Assembly: GCF_000633255.1 (NCBI RefSeq)
Contig: NZ_AYMJ01000013.1
Span: forward strand, 124,001-188,000
Direction of reading: 5' to 3'
DNA length: 64,000 bases
Source of the DNA: Pseudomonas sp. H1h
GTDB lineage: Bacteria; Pseudomonadota; Gammaproteobacteria; Pseudomonadales; Pseudomonadaceae
Of the stretch, positions 9,882-18,827 are shown piece by piece. A program made the position numbers and the translations under genes. The notes beneath the pieces are model-generated. The model did no database searches. It had not been told where the DNA came from and worked only from the letters and a program-made list of their open reading frames with translations. Within the stretch, counting starts at the first letter, position 1, and the number at the start of each line of letters is the position of its first letter.

Positions 9882-11531
9882 TCAGGCCGGGGTCAATTCA
9901 CTGACCACCCGGCCGCGCTCCATGCGTACCAGTTGATCGGCGACATCGAAATAGCGGTCGTCGTGGGAAATCACGATGATGGTTTTGCCCAGTCGCTTGA
10001 GGTCGGGCAACAGCTCGGTATAGAAGATGCGGCGGAAGGTCGGGTCCTGATCGGCCGCCCACTCGTCGAACACCAGCACCGGGCGTTCTTCCAGCCACGC
10101 ATTGACCAGCGCAAGGCGCTTGCGCTGACCGGTGGACAGGTCGGTGGTGGTGAAATTGCCGTCCTTGACGCTGACCTTGTGCGCGATCTCCAGCCGTTGC
10201 AGATATTTGTTGGCATCTGCCGGGATCTGCATGTCGCCCTGGACCACGTCGTCGAACAGGTAGTAGTCGGCAAAAATCGTGGTGAACAACTGGCGGTAGT
10301 CATCGCGATTGTGCGCATCGATGCCTATGCCGTTGACGCGAATCTCACCCTGTTGCGGGGTGTACAGGCCCAGCAGCAATTTGATCAGGGTGGTTTTGCC
10401 GCAGCCGTTTTCACCGACGATGAAGGTGATGTCTCCTTGCTTGATGGTCAGGTTGACCGGGCCCAGTTGAAACGGCGCGGCGCCATCGACAGCCGGGAAG
10501 GCGTAACGCACGTCGGCCAGTTCCAGGCTGTGCACGGTCTTCTCGGCCTGACCCTGATCGCTGAGCAACAGGTGCGCTTCCGGGGTGGAAAACTGTTCGG
10601 ACAGTTCAGCGATACGGCGGAAGGCGATCTGCGCCCGGCTGACAATCGGCAGGGTGCTGATCAGATGCTCCAGCGGGCCTTTCATGTACAGCAGCACCAG
10701 GACGAAGCCGCTCATGACGGTCTTGTCGGCGCTCGGCCAGAAGGTTTGCAGCGCCAGGGCCAGGCCGATGACCACGAAGAACAGCATCGAACCGAAGGTC
10801 TTGGCGATCACAAAGGTGTTGATCGAGCGCACTTGAGTGTTGCAGATGAATTCGGCGGTGGCCTTGATCCCCGACACGAACATGCGCTGACGGCGCGGGC
10901 GGTGAATGCGCAGCTCCTTGGCGCCTTCGGCAATTGCGTTGTAGTGCTTTTGCAGTTCGTCTTCGGCATCCCGTGCGGCCATGAAACCTTGCACGCCCTT
11001 GCTCTGGGCGTAGGCCTGGATCGCCGTGCCGATCAGGATCGCCGCGACCATGATCAGGAACATCGGCCACGACAGCAGCGCCAGATAACCCATGCAGCCG
11101 AGCGTCACGGTGACGGAAATCGCCAAAGGCGCGAAGGCGAAGGCAAAGTCGCTGATGGTGTCGACGTCGTGGGTCAGCACCGGGATCAGCCGATGGCTGC
11201 GGTAGCGTTCGATCTGTTCGATCGGCGCCGAGAGGACTTTCTCACCCAGCTGTTTGCGCAGTTTGGCGATGATGTGCTGGCCGACGTAATTGGTGCCGAT
11301 GTCCGAGCAGATCGAACTGGCCAGGGCCAGCAGGCACAGGCCGGCGAACAGCGCGACCACGCCTTGGGTCAGGCCGCTTTGCGAATGCAGGGCGTTGTTG
11401 ATGGTCGCCAGCAACACCGTGACGCTCAGGCCGCCGACCATGCCCAGGAAAATGGACGCGGCGACGATGAGCCGAAACGGTTTCAACAGGGCGAACAATT
11501 CGCCGATGGCGCCACGGGTAGGCTGGGTCAT
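9882..11531 (-). CDS. pvdE: Pyoverdine precursor ABC exporter PvdE
   Basis: This inner-membrane cyclic-peptide-type ABC exporter (549 aa) moves the acylated ferribactin precursor to the periplasm. The N-terminal half holds the six-helix transmembrane domain (for example IVAASIFLGMVGGLSVTVLL). The C-terminal half is the ATPase, with Walker A GENGCGKTT near residue 370, signature LSTGQRKRL, and Walker B VLVFDEWAADQDP. The DEWAADQ sequence is characteristic of the PvdE/SyrD group. AAGGAA precedes the ATG. An exact PvdS box lies 42-65 bp upstream. In P. aeruginosa pvdF comes just before pvdE; here that space holds only a REP pair. Confidence 0.95.
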   Translation of the reverse strand: MTQPTRGAIGELFALLKPFRLIVAASIFLGMVGGLSVTVLLATINNALHSQSGLTQGVVALFAGLCLLALASSICSDIGTNYVGQHIIAKLRKQLGEKVLSAPIEQIERYRSHRLIPVLTHDVDTISDFAFAFAPLAISVTVTLGCMGYLALLSWPMFLIMVAAILIGTAIQAYAQSKGVQGFMAARDAEDELQKHYNAIAEGAKELRIHRPRRQRMFVSGIKATAEFICNTQVRSINTFVIAKTFGSMLFFVVIGLALALQTFWPSADKTVMSGFVLVLLYMKGPLEHLISTLPIVSRAQIAFRRIAELSEQFSTPEAHLLLSDQGQAEKTVHSLELADVRYAFPAVDGAAPFQLGPVNLTIKQGDITFIVGENGCGKTTLIKLLLGLYTPQQGEIRVNGIGIDAHNRDDYRQLFTTIFADYYLFDDVVQGDMQIPADANKYLQRLEIAHKVSVKDGNFTTTDLSTGQRKRLALVNAWLEERPVLVFDEWAADQDPTFRRIFYTELLPDLKRLGKTIIVISHDDRYFDVADQLVRMERGRVVSELTPA

Positions 11532-11572
11532 GGAAGACAGTTCCTTGGGTATAAAGGCAGATACCCAGTAGA

Positions 11573-11596
11573 ACGTCTGGTGGCAGGCTTAATTTA
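11573..11596 (-). promoter_or_regulatory. PvdS (iron-starvation) box upstream of pvdE
   Basis: On the minus strand TAAAT (11592-11596) is followed after exactly 16 bp by CGT (11573-11575). This is the established PvdS-dependent promoter pattern, and it points at pvdE. Confidence 0.88.
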
Positions 11597-11630
11597 GCCG
11601 GGTGCCGACTGGCGGCGACCCGTTACAAAC

Positions 11631-11724
11631 CTGTGGGCGCGGGCTTGCTCGCGAAAGCGTTGTGTCAGTCAACCTTGTCGGCGGCAGACCGTTTGCATTC
11701 GCGAGCAGGCTCGCTCCCACAGGG
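11631..11724. repeat. Pair of inverted REP elements (REPIN) between pvdO and pvdE
   Basis: A copy reading GTGGGCGCGGGCTTGCTCGC (11634-11653) faces an inverted copy (11698-11724) ending in GCTCCCACAGGGG, about 40 bp apart. They fill most of the gap downstream of pvdO. Confidence 0.85.
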
Positions 11725-11739
11725 GCATTTCGGTGCTGG

Positions 11740-12633
11740 TCAGAGTTCGCGCACTACGCGAAAGCCCATCCAGTCGCCACGCTCGTTCGGGTACTGGCTG
11801 TTGCGGTTGCCGGAGCGCGAGAACACTGGCGCTTCACCCCAGTCATTGCCGCGAATGCGCACGGCTTCGCAATTGGCTTCCAGCCACGCACTGCCATCGG
11901 TCGGCGCGCCGACGTAGTCCGGGTGTTCGCAGTCTTCAACCCATTCGTAGACGTTGCCGTGCATGTCGTACATGCCAAAGGCATTGGGCGGGTAGCTGCC
12001 CACCGGCGAGCTGTAGCTGAAACCGTCCGCCGGGCCGTAGGTGTTGGCGTGCTTGGCAATGCTGTATTCCTTGCCTTCGTCGAACGGGAAGGGGAACGGG
12101 CCCTTGGTGCCGCCGCGTGCGGCATATTCGCGCTGGGCCTCGCTGACCATCTGGTATTTCTGCCCGGTTTTTTTCGACAGCCAGGCGACGTAGTTCTTCA
12201 CGTCATAGTAGTTCATGCACACCGCCGGTTGCCGAGGCCCCTGCGGGTAGCGCGGCTTGCTGGCGACGCATTCGCGCCCCGGGCGGGTATCGCCATTGGC
12301 GATGGTCACGCCGCTTTCGCGCACGTAGTTGTCCCACTCTGCGGCGGTGACCTGGAAGCGGCTCATGGCGAAGGGTCTGGCGAAGGTCACGTCATGCATC
12401 GGGCCTTCGTCCGGTTCACGACCGACTTCATCGTCCGGGGTGCCCATGGTGAAGGTGCCGGCCGGCAGCACGACCATTTCCGGGCAGTCCTTGCAGTCCT
12501 TGAAGACTTTGCCCGGCACGGGCGGTGTGGCGGCCAGCGCGGCACTCGGCAGCAGGCTGCCCAGCAGGGCCGTGAGGGCCAGGGCCTTGAGTGCGCCGAT
12601 GCCGGTGACGGGGGACAACAGATCACGTTTCAT
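11740..12633 (-). CDS. pvdO: PvdO, periplasmic pyoverdine chromophore maturation enzyme (formylglycine-generating-enzyme fold)
   Basis: PvdO oxidises dihydropyoverdine to pyoverdine in the periplasm; this is known for the Pseudomonas family. The 297-aa product has a signal peptide (hydrophobic ALALTALLGSLLPSAALA). The SUMF1/FGE-type fold follows: MVVLPAGTFTMGTPDDE, GMYDMHGNVYEWVEDC, and the C-terminal GDWMGFRVVREL. It is the last gene of pvdM-pvdN-pvdO, starting 32 bp after the pvdN stop. The REP pair lies downstream of it. Confidence 0.93.
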   Translation of the reverse strand: MKRDLLSPVTGIGALKALALTALLGSLLPSAALAATPPVPGKVFKDCKDCPEMVVLPAGTFTMGTPDDEVGREPDEGPMHDVTFARPFAMSRFQVTAAEWDNYVRESGVTIANGDTRPGRECVASKPRYPQGPRQPAVCMNYYDVKNYVAWLSKKTGQKYQMVSEAQREYAARGGTKGPFPFPFDEGKEYSIAKHANTYGPADGFSYSSPVGSYPPNAFGMYDMHGNVYEWVEDCEHPDYVGAPTDGSAWLEANCEAVRIRGNDWGEAPVFSRSGNRNSQYPNERGDWMGFRVVREL

Positions 12634-12665
12634 GAGTCATCTCGATTAAAGGAAAGCGGGGCGCT

Positions 12666-13946
12666 TCACAGGTGCTTGTTGAGCACGGCCATGAAGCGCT
12701 CGATGTCGTTTTCGCTGTTGAGCAGGCCCGGGGCGATGCGGATCACCGGACCGACGTCGCGATCCACCGCATCGCACACCACCCGGTCCGCCATCAGTTG
12801 CGCGGCGACCTGATCGCAGTCGCGGCCCCTGATCCGGAAGAAGGTGAAACCGGACGACAACGCTGCGCTGCGCGGTGTCACCAGCTCGATGGAGGGCTGT
12901 TCCAGCAGGCGATTTTTCGCGTAGGTGTTGAGCGCGTGGATGCGCGACTGCACCTCGTTCTTGCCCAGCTCCAGATGCAGCTTGAACGCTTCGTCCAGCG
13001 CCCAGCGGTGCTCGAAACTGTGGTAACCGCCCGGGGTCATGGTGGTCGAGAAAGTGGTGGCTTCGGAGAAGGTCGGGATGATCGGGGTGACGTCCTTGAG
13101 CTCGCTGGAGCGTGCGCAGATGATCCCGGTGCCGCGCGGGCCGAACATCCATTTGTGGGTGCCGGCAATGAAGAAATCGCAGTGCATGTCGGGGAAGTCG
13201 ATGTCCTCGACGCCGAAGCCATGCACACCGTCGACCACGTACAGAATGCGGTCTTTGTCGTCGCGCTGGCGATTGTGTTGCTCGACCAGTTTGCCGATCT
13301 CGCCGATCGGCAGTTTCACGCCGCTGCCCGATTGCACCCAGGTCATGCCGAGCACGCGGGTTTCGGGGCGGATGCCGCGATCGATGCCGCTCAGCACTTC
13401 GTCGACCGAAATCTTCGCGCTGCTCTCGAACAGCTTGAGCTTGCGCACCTTTACCCCATCGCGTTGCTGGCGATAACCGAGGGTGTAGTTGGTCGAGTAG
13501 TGCTCGTGTTCGGTGGTGAGGATTTCCTGCCCCGGGCGCACGTGAATGCCGCCGTAGATCATTGACAGGCCTTCAGTGGTGCTGCCGGTCAGGGCGATCT
13601 GTTCGGGTTTGGCCTTGAGGTAACGCCCGGCCCATTCGCGCACGAACTGTTCACGCTTTTCGGTCTCGCCCAGGTCCCAGTCCATCGCTCGGCCGGGGTT
13701 GCGATCGAGTGTGGCGCGATGGCGTTCGATGGCTTCGCGCACCGGTCGTGGGTGCGAGGTCACGAGGAAGTTGGCGAAGTGCAGATAGTCCGGGTCCTGC
13801 TCGAACAACTGGCGCAGTTGCACCCATTTGTCTGCGGACTCCGGTTGCGGGGTGGCGGCCCGCGCCGGCAGGTTGATGGCGGCGCCCAAGGGCAGGCCGG
13901 CGGCCAGAATCCCGGCCTGCTTGAGGAAAGAACGGCGGTTGGTCAT
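12666..13946 (-). CDS. pvdN: PvdN, Tat-exported PLP-dependent pyoverdine side-chain enzyme
   Basis: PvdN is a periplasmic class-V-aminotransferase-fold enzyme that converts the pyoverdine glutamate side chain to succinamide. The 426-aa product starts with the twin-arginine motif NRRSFLKQAG and a hydrophobic stretch ending in ARA. The PLP lysine is in AGTHKWMFGPRGTG. The ATG at 13946 puts the Tat motif at the N terminus. An in-frame TTG at 13967 would add seven residues and cannot be excluded, since neither start has a strong ribosome site. It begins 28 bp after the pvdM stop. Confidence 0.93.
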   Translation of the reverse strand: MTNRRSFLKQAGILAAGLPLGAAINLPARAATPQPESADKWVQLRQLFEQDPDYLHFANFLVTSHPRPVREAIERHRATLDRNPGRAMDWDLGETEKREQFVREWAGRYLKAKPEQIALTGSTTEGLSMIYGGIHVRPGQEILTTEHEHYSTNYTLGYRQQRDGVKVRKLKLFESSAKISVDEVLSGIDRGIRPETRVLGMTWVQSGSGVKLPIGEIGKLVEQHNRQRDDKDRILYVVDGVHGFGVEDIDFPDMHCDFFIAGTHKWMFGPRGTGIICARSSELKDVTPIIPTFSEATTFSTTMTPGGYHSFEHRWALDEAFKLHLELGKNEVQSRIHALNTYAKNRLLEQPSIELVTPRSAALSSGFTFFRIRGRDCDQVAAQLMADRVVCDAVDRDVGPVIRIAPGLLNSENDIERFMAVLNKHL

Positions 13947-13974
13947 GAAGTCGGTTCGCTTGTTCAAATGGGCG

Positions 13975-15330
13975 TCAGTGGCTGGCCACGGGTTTCGACG
14001 ATTGCTGCACCTGTTCCCAGACCCGCAGGAAGTTGCCGCCCCACAATTTCGCGATGTCGGCTTCGCTGTAGCCCCGCGAGATCAGTTCGGCGGTCACGTT
14101 GCGCGCCTCGCTGACGTCCTTCCAGCCGTCGATGCCGCCGCCATCGTTGAAGTCGGAGCTGATGCCGACGTGGTCGATGCCGATCTTCTTCACCGCGTAA
14201 TCGATGGCGTCGCCCAGATCCTTGAGGGTGGCTTTCGGTTCTTCGTCGACAATTCCGTAGAGCTGACTGGCGTATTCGCCAAAGCGCTGCTCGGGCCACA
14301 CGGTGATGATCGGATCGCCGGGCATCAGCGCCATTTCCAGACCCTGCAGCGGCTGCAGGTCGAATTTGGCACGCAGGGCGTTGAGCTTGTCCTGGGTGTG
14401 CTGGCTCAACGGGCGCAGGTAGGTCGGGAAGCCGACAATCTGCACCACGCCGCCGCTGTTCTTGATCAGCTGCATTTCCTGATCGCTGATGTTGCGCGGG
14501 ATGTCCACCAGTGCCCGTGGCGCCGAGTGCGAGGCCACAATCGGGGCGCGGCTCAATTGCGCGACTTGCTCCACGGCCTTGGTCGACATCTGCGACACGT
14601 CGATGATCACCCCCAGATCGTTGAGCCGGTGTACCGCCTGCTTGCCGATATCGGACAGCCCGCCGAGGGCGTCGCGGGTGTCATTGAAAAACGGCAGCGG
14701 TCGCGACGAGTCGGCCCAGGCGTTGTTGCCCACGTAACTGAAGCCGAACATGCGCATGCCACGCGCTGCCCATTTGTCGAGGGCGTTGAGGTCGTTGCCC
14801 AGCGGATAGGCGTTGAGCATGCTCATGAAGATCGCGAACTTGCCTTCGCCGTGCAGGCGCCGGAAGTCGTCCGGGGTGTAGGCGATGGCCACCTGATTGG
14901 GGAAGTCGCGCACCAGCGTGGTGATGATCTTGTAGCGGGTCTCCTGCTCGAAGCGCGCTTCCTCGATGAAACCCGCGGTAGGCCGGTGCGGGGCGTTGGC
15001 GCCGTTCCAGATTTCCGGCCAGCCGAAGATTGTCAGCGCTGCGCCGGAAAGCCTGCCCCGAGCGGTCTTGATCAGGTCGAACTGACCGCTGCCGTCTTTG
15101 TCGGCTTCGTTGCCGGCAGTACCGAAATCCAGCGGCACGGTGATGTGGCTGTCGAAGGAAATAATCCGGTCCTGCAACTCATCGGCCTGCTTCATGACTT
15201 TGGGCGGGTAGCCGGGGTTGTCCTTGAACCAATGCTCCCAGACTGCAAAGCCTGCCGCGGCGCTGATCGCCAGGGCCAGCGGCAGGCCGATGTAAAGAGC
15301 CTTTTTCGAACGTGGTTTTGTCATTGCCAT
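13975..15330 (-). CDS. pvdM: PvdM, membrane-anchored dipeptidase-family protein for pyoverdine maturation
   Basis: PvdM belongs to the renal-dipeptidase (M19) fold. It is known to be needed for ferribactin oxidation by PvdP rather than for peptide cleavage. The 451-aa product has a basic N terminus and one hydrophobic segment (ALYIGLPLALAISAAAGFAV), so it is probably periplasmic and anchored. Two metal-ligand motifs look degenerate: DSHITVP where peptidases have HxD, and DVSQMS where they have DxSH. VASHSAPRAL is retained. Start 15330 (ATG GCA ATG) was chosen for the signal segment; 15324 is equally possible. An exact PvdS box lies upstream, shared back to back with pvdP. Confidence 0.92.
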   Translation of the reverse strand: MAMTKPRSKKALYIGLPLALAISAAAGFAVWEHWFKDNPGYPPKVMKQADELQDRIISFDSHITVPLDFGTAGNEADKDGSGQFDLIKTARGRLSGAALTIFGWPEIWNGANAPHRPTAGFIEEARFEQETRYKIITTLVRDFPNQVAIAYTPDDFRRLHGEGKFAIFMSMLNAYPLGNDLNALDKWAARGMRMFGFSYVGNNAWADSSRPLPFFNDTRDALGGLSDIGKQAVHRLNDLGVIIDVSQMSTKAVEQVAQLSRAPIVASHSAPRALVDIPRNISDQEMQLIKNSGGVVQIVGFPTYLRPLSQHTQDKLNALRAKFDLQPLQGLEMALMPGDPIITVWPEQRFGEYASQLYGIVDEEPKATLKDLGDAIDYAVKKIGIDHVGISSDFNDGGGIDGWKDVSEARNVTAELISRGYSEADIAKLWGGNFLRVWEQVQQSSKPVASH

Positions 15331-15386
15331 CTCAGTCAGGTTCGCCGTCGAGGTGCAGGCACGTGGGCCTTCGCTATCTGGGAGGA

Positions 15387-15410
15387 ACGACTGGCTGCAA
15401 GGGAAATTTA
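15387..15410 (-). promoter_or_regulatory. PvdS box for pvdMNO
   Basis: Minus-strand TAAAT (15406-15410), exactly 16 bp, then CGT (15387-15389), 57 bp before the pvdM start. It is arranged divergently with the pvdP box 19 bp away. Confidence 0.88.
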
Positions 15411-15428
15411 GTCCGGTGCCCAAGCGCT

Positions 15429-15452
15429 TAAATTTGCACGCGCAGCAAACGT
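15429..15452 (+). promoter_or_regulatory. PvdS box for pvdP
   Basis: Plus-strand TAAAT (15429-15433), exactly 16 bp, then CGT (15450-15452). Transcription would start near 15460, which rules out a TTG at 15459 and favours the ATG at 15498. Confidence 0.88.
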
Positions 15453-15497
15453 TCTAGCTTGGATAAAGCCTGCTTCATGGCTGACACAGGTAGGGCA

Positions 15498-17126
15498 ATG
15501 ACGATTTCTCGACGATGGTTCATGGCGGGTCTGGCACTGACCGGCGCCGCCGTGCCTGCAGCGTATTTTGGGCATCGTGAATGGACGAAGCCGGACCCGA
15601 CGATCACCCCCGGCGAAGCTTCGTTCGACGTGGCGGATGTGGCTGGCCAGCGTCTGGCCGATACCCTGCGAGGTGTCTGGCAGATCCGTTTCGAGGGTCG
15701 TGATGCGGGCATTGCCGGGGTGCCGAAGGATGGCCTGGAGGTGTTCCTCGACATCGCTCACAAGGGCCGTGGGGTGATCGGTTTTCTGGATACCGCCGAA
15801 CGTCTGCGCTCGCCTGAACCGCCGCGCTACCGGGTGCTCGCCGATCTGGCCGATGTCAGTGCCGCGCAACTGAGCTGGCGGCTGGTCAGCAACACGGCGG
15901 TCGATGGTGCCCCCGATTATGAATTCAGCATGGCCCTGGATGAGGTCTGGGCCGGTTTCGGCAATGCCGGCAGCGGCAGCCTCAGCGGACGGGTGTTGAA
16001 TCTGGATCGGCCACTGATGTTGCCGGCGCAGGACAACCGCTTTGTCGCGGTCAAGCGGGTGTTCCCTGAAGCACGCGAGCGCATCGGTCTCAACCCGACC
16101 TTGTTGGCGTGGCTGATCTCGCCCGAGCACCGTTTGTTCCACCAGCTCTGGCATGCCTCACGTGACAAGTGGCACACCTTGTCGGAAGAGAAGCGCGGTG
16201 CCTTGCGCGGTATCGGCTGGCAACCCGGCCCCCGCGACAAGGAGCGCGACGCGCGTGGCGCGAAAAAAGACCGCAACGGTTCGGGCATCGATTTCTTTTT
16301 CATGCACCGGCACATGCTGGGCACGGCGCGGTCGATGCAGGACCTGCCGTCGTGGCAGCATTTCCCGTTGCCGCAGCCGGAGCTGATTCGCGATCGCCGG
16401 GGCTTTGCCGACTATTTCGACAACCACGACGGCACCTCGCTGCCGCCGACCTGGCTGGCGGAGGAGGATGACGAGTACTCGCAATGGGTCAGCGACATCA
16501 AGACTGCCGAGACCTATCACAGCAACTTCCTGGTCTGGGAGTCGCGTTACCGCGATCCGCGCTATCTGGCGAAGCTGACGTTGGGGCAGTTCGGTTCAGA
16601 GGTTGAGCTAGGGCTGCACGACTGGTTGCACATGCGCTGGGCGTCGGTACCGCGCGATCCGTCCAACGGGCATCCGGTGCCGTTTGCCCGCGACCCGGCA
16701 GACTTTTCCGCACGCTGGTACGCCGCTGAAAACGACTTTCTCGGCGACCCGTTTTCTTCTCACGTAAGTCCGGTGTTCTGGGCGTTCCATGGCTGGATCG
16801 ATGACCGTCTGGAAGACTGGTTCCGCGCCCACGAGCGCTTTCATCCGGGTGAGGTCACGCGTCTGCAGGTCAATGGCGTGCCGTGGTTCGCTCCGGGACG
16901 TTGGGTCGAGGTCAATGACCCGTGGCTCGGCCCGATCACCCACGGCTGCAGCACCGTGCCGGGGTTGCAGGTGGGCAAGTCGGTGGAGATGGACCCGGAA
17001 ACCATGAAGCTGGCGCTGCGCATCACCTTCAGCGATGACGAGAAAAAGCTCTCGGAGTTGTTCCGCAAAGTACCGAAGCGGCCGTGGTATGCGCGGCATC
17101 TGAAGGCTAAACAAGCACCGGTCTGA
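15498..17126 (+). CDS. pvdP: PvdP, Tat-exported tyrosinase forming the pyoverdine chromophore
   Basis: PvdP is the periplasmic copper tyrosinase that turns ferribactin into dihydropyoverdine. The 542-aa product begins MTISRRWFMAGLAL, a twin-arginine signal. Copper-site histidines are visible in FHQLWHASRDKWH, FMHRHMLG, LHDWLHMRW and FWAFHGWIDDRLEDW. The start at 15498 has AGGTAGGG just upstream and leaves the Tat motif at the N terminus; an ATG at 15477 is also in frame. It is transcribed divergently from pvdMNO and tail to tail with pvdR-pvdT-opmQ. Confidence 0.94.
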   Translation: MTISRRWFMAGLALTGAAVPAAYFGHREWTKPDPTITPGEASFDVADVAGQRLADTLRGVWQIRFEGRDAGIAGVPKDGLEVFLDIAHKGRGVIGFLDTAERLRSPEPPRYRVLADLADVSAAQLSWRLVSNTAVDGAPDYEFSMALDEVWAGFGNAGSGSLSGRVLNLDRPLMLPAQDNRFVAVKRVFPEARERIGLNPTLLAWLISPEHRLFHQLWHASRDKWHTLSEEKRGALRGIGWQPGPRDKERDARGAKKDRNGSGIDFFFMHRHMLGTARSMQDLPSWQHFPLPQPELIRDRRGFADYFDNHDGTSLPPTWLAEEDDEYSQWVSDIKTAETYHSNFLVWESRYRDPRYLAKLTLGQFGSEVELGLHDWLHMRWASVPRDPSNGHPVPFARDPADFSARWYAAENDFLGDPFSSHVSPVFWAFHGWIDDRLEDWFRAHERFHPGEVTRLQVNGVPWFAPGRWVEVNDPWLGPITHGCSTVPGLQVGKSVEMDPETMKLALRITFSDDEKKLSELFRKVPKRPWYARHLKAKQAPV

Positions 17127-17143
17127 AACCGCGTCATCGTTCA

Positions 17144-17358
17144 TTCGCGAGCAAGCCCGCTCCCACATTTGATCTGTGTATCGCTCAAGCCCCGGGCGCT
17201 ACAAAAATCCCGTGGGAGCGGGCTTGCTCGCGAAAGCGGTGGGTCATTCAAGGATGATTCCCCTGACACAGCCCAATCCCTGACCACCAGCTCCGCACAT
17301 TTACCTGCCGGCGTGGAACACAAATCCCGTGGGAGCGGGCTTGCTCGCGAAAGCGGTG
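17144..17358. repeat. Three REP elements between pvdP and opmQ
   Basis: One inverted copy (17144-17167) is followed by two direct copies (17211-17239 and 17328-17358). Both direct copies read CGTGGGAGCGGGCTTGCTCG and are followed by similar sequence (GCGGTGGG(T/G)CATTCAAGGATGA), a 117-bp tandem duplication. The 293-bp gap between the convergent genes holds no coding sequence that I can see. Confidence 0.85.
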
Positions 17359-17419
17359 GGGCATTCAAGGATGAGTTTTCTGACACACCCCCATCGCTGG
17401 CAGTCCTCTTGCCGAGGGA

Positions 17420-18820
17420 TTACCGGCTCGCCGTCTGCCATCCACCCCCCAGCGCCTTGTACAACGCGATGCTCGCTTGCAATCGCGCCAGGCGCAGTTG
17501 CACGTTGAGGTCCTGCGCGGCGTACAAGGTGCGCTGGGTTTCCAGCACGGTCAGCAGGTCGGTGGCACCGGCCTGATAGCGGCTCTGGGCTATGTCGAAT
17601 GCGATCTGTGCCTGATTCAGCTCTTCGCTTTGCCATTGCCGTTGCTGGTCGAGGCCGCGAATGCTGTTCAGGGCTTTTTCCACATCGGCGAAACCATTGA
17701 TGATCGCCCCGCGGTAGCTTTCCAGCAGTTCCTGCTGGCGTGCTGTGGCCTTGTCGCGCTCGGCGCCGAGACGGCCATTGTTGAAGATCGGGGCAACCAG
17801 GCCGGCCGTGAGGTTGTAGAACGGGCTGCGAAGCAGTTGATCGAACTGGTCAGCACCGGAGCCGAGTTGAGCGGTGAGGGTCAGGCTCGGCAGCATCGCC
17901 GCGCGGGCGATTTTGACGTCGGCCTCGGCCGCTGCCAGTTGCGCTTCGGCGCGGGCAATGTCCGGGCGGCGGTTGAGCAGATCGCTGGGTACGCCACTGG
18001 CAATCTCTGGCCATTGCAGCCGATCGAAGGGTTGCTGAGTGGCCGGCAGTTGCTGCACCGGTCGACCGAGCAGGGCGGCGAGGCTGATCAGCGCTTCCCG
18101 GGCCTGTTGTTGCACCAGCGGCAATTGCCGTTGCTGCGCGGCCACCAGGCTTTTCTGCTGAGCCAGCTCCAGGGCGGTGGCTGAGCCTGCGTCGTAACGG
18201 GTCTGCACCAGTTGCAAGACGCTTTGCGCGTTGCTCAGATTCAGCTCGGCGATGCGCGCCTGTTCGCGCAGCGACAAGGTTTGCGCGTAGGTGCTGGCGA
18301 CCCCGCTGAGCAACGTCAGCTCGACGGTGGCGCGATCAAATTCGCTGGCCTGCAAGGTGAACTGCGCGCTGTCGCGAGAGGCGCGTTTGCCGCCCCAGAA
18401 ATCGACTTCGTAGCTGGCGCTCAGGTTGGTGTCGAAGTAATCCACCGCCTGATTGCTGCTGTCCGCGTCCAGTTGGCTGTAGCCGCTGCCGCGCAGCAGT
18501 TTCTGCCGATTGGCGTTGAACCCGGCCTTGATTTCCGGCAACTGCGAGCCGCCGGCGATCACCGTTCCTGCCTGCGCCTGACGCACGCGGGCGACGGCGG
18601 CGGCGAGGTCAAAACTGCCCAGGCGTGCCTGTTCGATCAAGTGGTCGAGTTCGGGGCTGCCGAACCGCGTCCACCATTGTGGATCGATACGTGCCACGCT
18701 GGCTGCATGGGGCGATTGCCAGGCGGCAGGCGTTGGCACGCCACTGTCCGGACGATGAGCGGGGCTGCCGCAGGCGCTGAGGATCAGGCACACGGTCAAC
18801 AGGCTGAGGCGCGGTTTCAT
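17420..18820 (-). CDS. opmQ: OpmQ, outer-membrane factor of the PvdRT-OpmQ efflux system
   Basis: OpmQ is the outer-membrane channel of the tripartite pump that recycles pyoverdine from the periplasm to the outside. The 466-aa product is a NodT-type RND outer-membrane lipoprotein with lipobox LSAC near residue 18. It has the two duplicated coiled-coil halves typical of TolC-like proteins (IEQARLGSFDLAAAVARVRQAQ, and RPDIARAEAQLAAAEADVKIARA). The ATG at 18820 places the lipobox at the end of a normal signal peptide. It starts only 7 bp after the pvdT stop, so it is translationally close and in one operon. Confidence 0.93.
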   Translation of the reverse strand: MKPRLSLLTVCLILSACGSPAHRPDSGVPTPAAWQSPHAASVARIDPQWWTRFGSPELDHLIEQARLGSFDLAAAVARVRQAQAGTVIAGGSQLPEIKAGFNANRQKLLRGSGYSQLDADSSNQAVDYFDTNLSASYEVDFWGGKRASRDSAQFTLQASEFDRATVELTLLSGVASTYAQTLSLREQARIAELNLSNAQSVLQLVQTRYDAGSATALELAQQKSLVAAQQRQLPLVQQQAREALISLAALLGRPVQQLPATQQPFDRLQWPEIASGVPSDLLNRRPDIARAEAQLAAAEADVKIARAAMLPSLTLTAQLGSGADQFDQLLRSPFYNLTAGLVAPIFNNGRLGAERDKATARQQELLESYRGAIINGFADVEKALNSIRGLDQQRQWQSEELNQAQIAFDIAQSRYQAGATDLLTVLETQRTLYAAQDLNVQLRLARLQASIALYKALGGGWQTASR

Positions 18821-18827
18821 AGATCGA

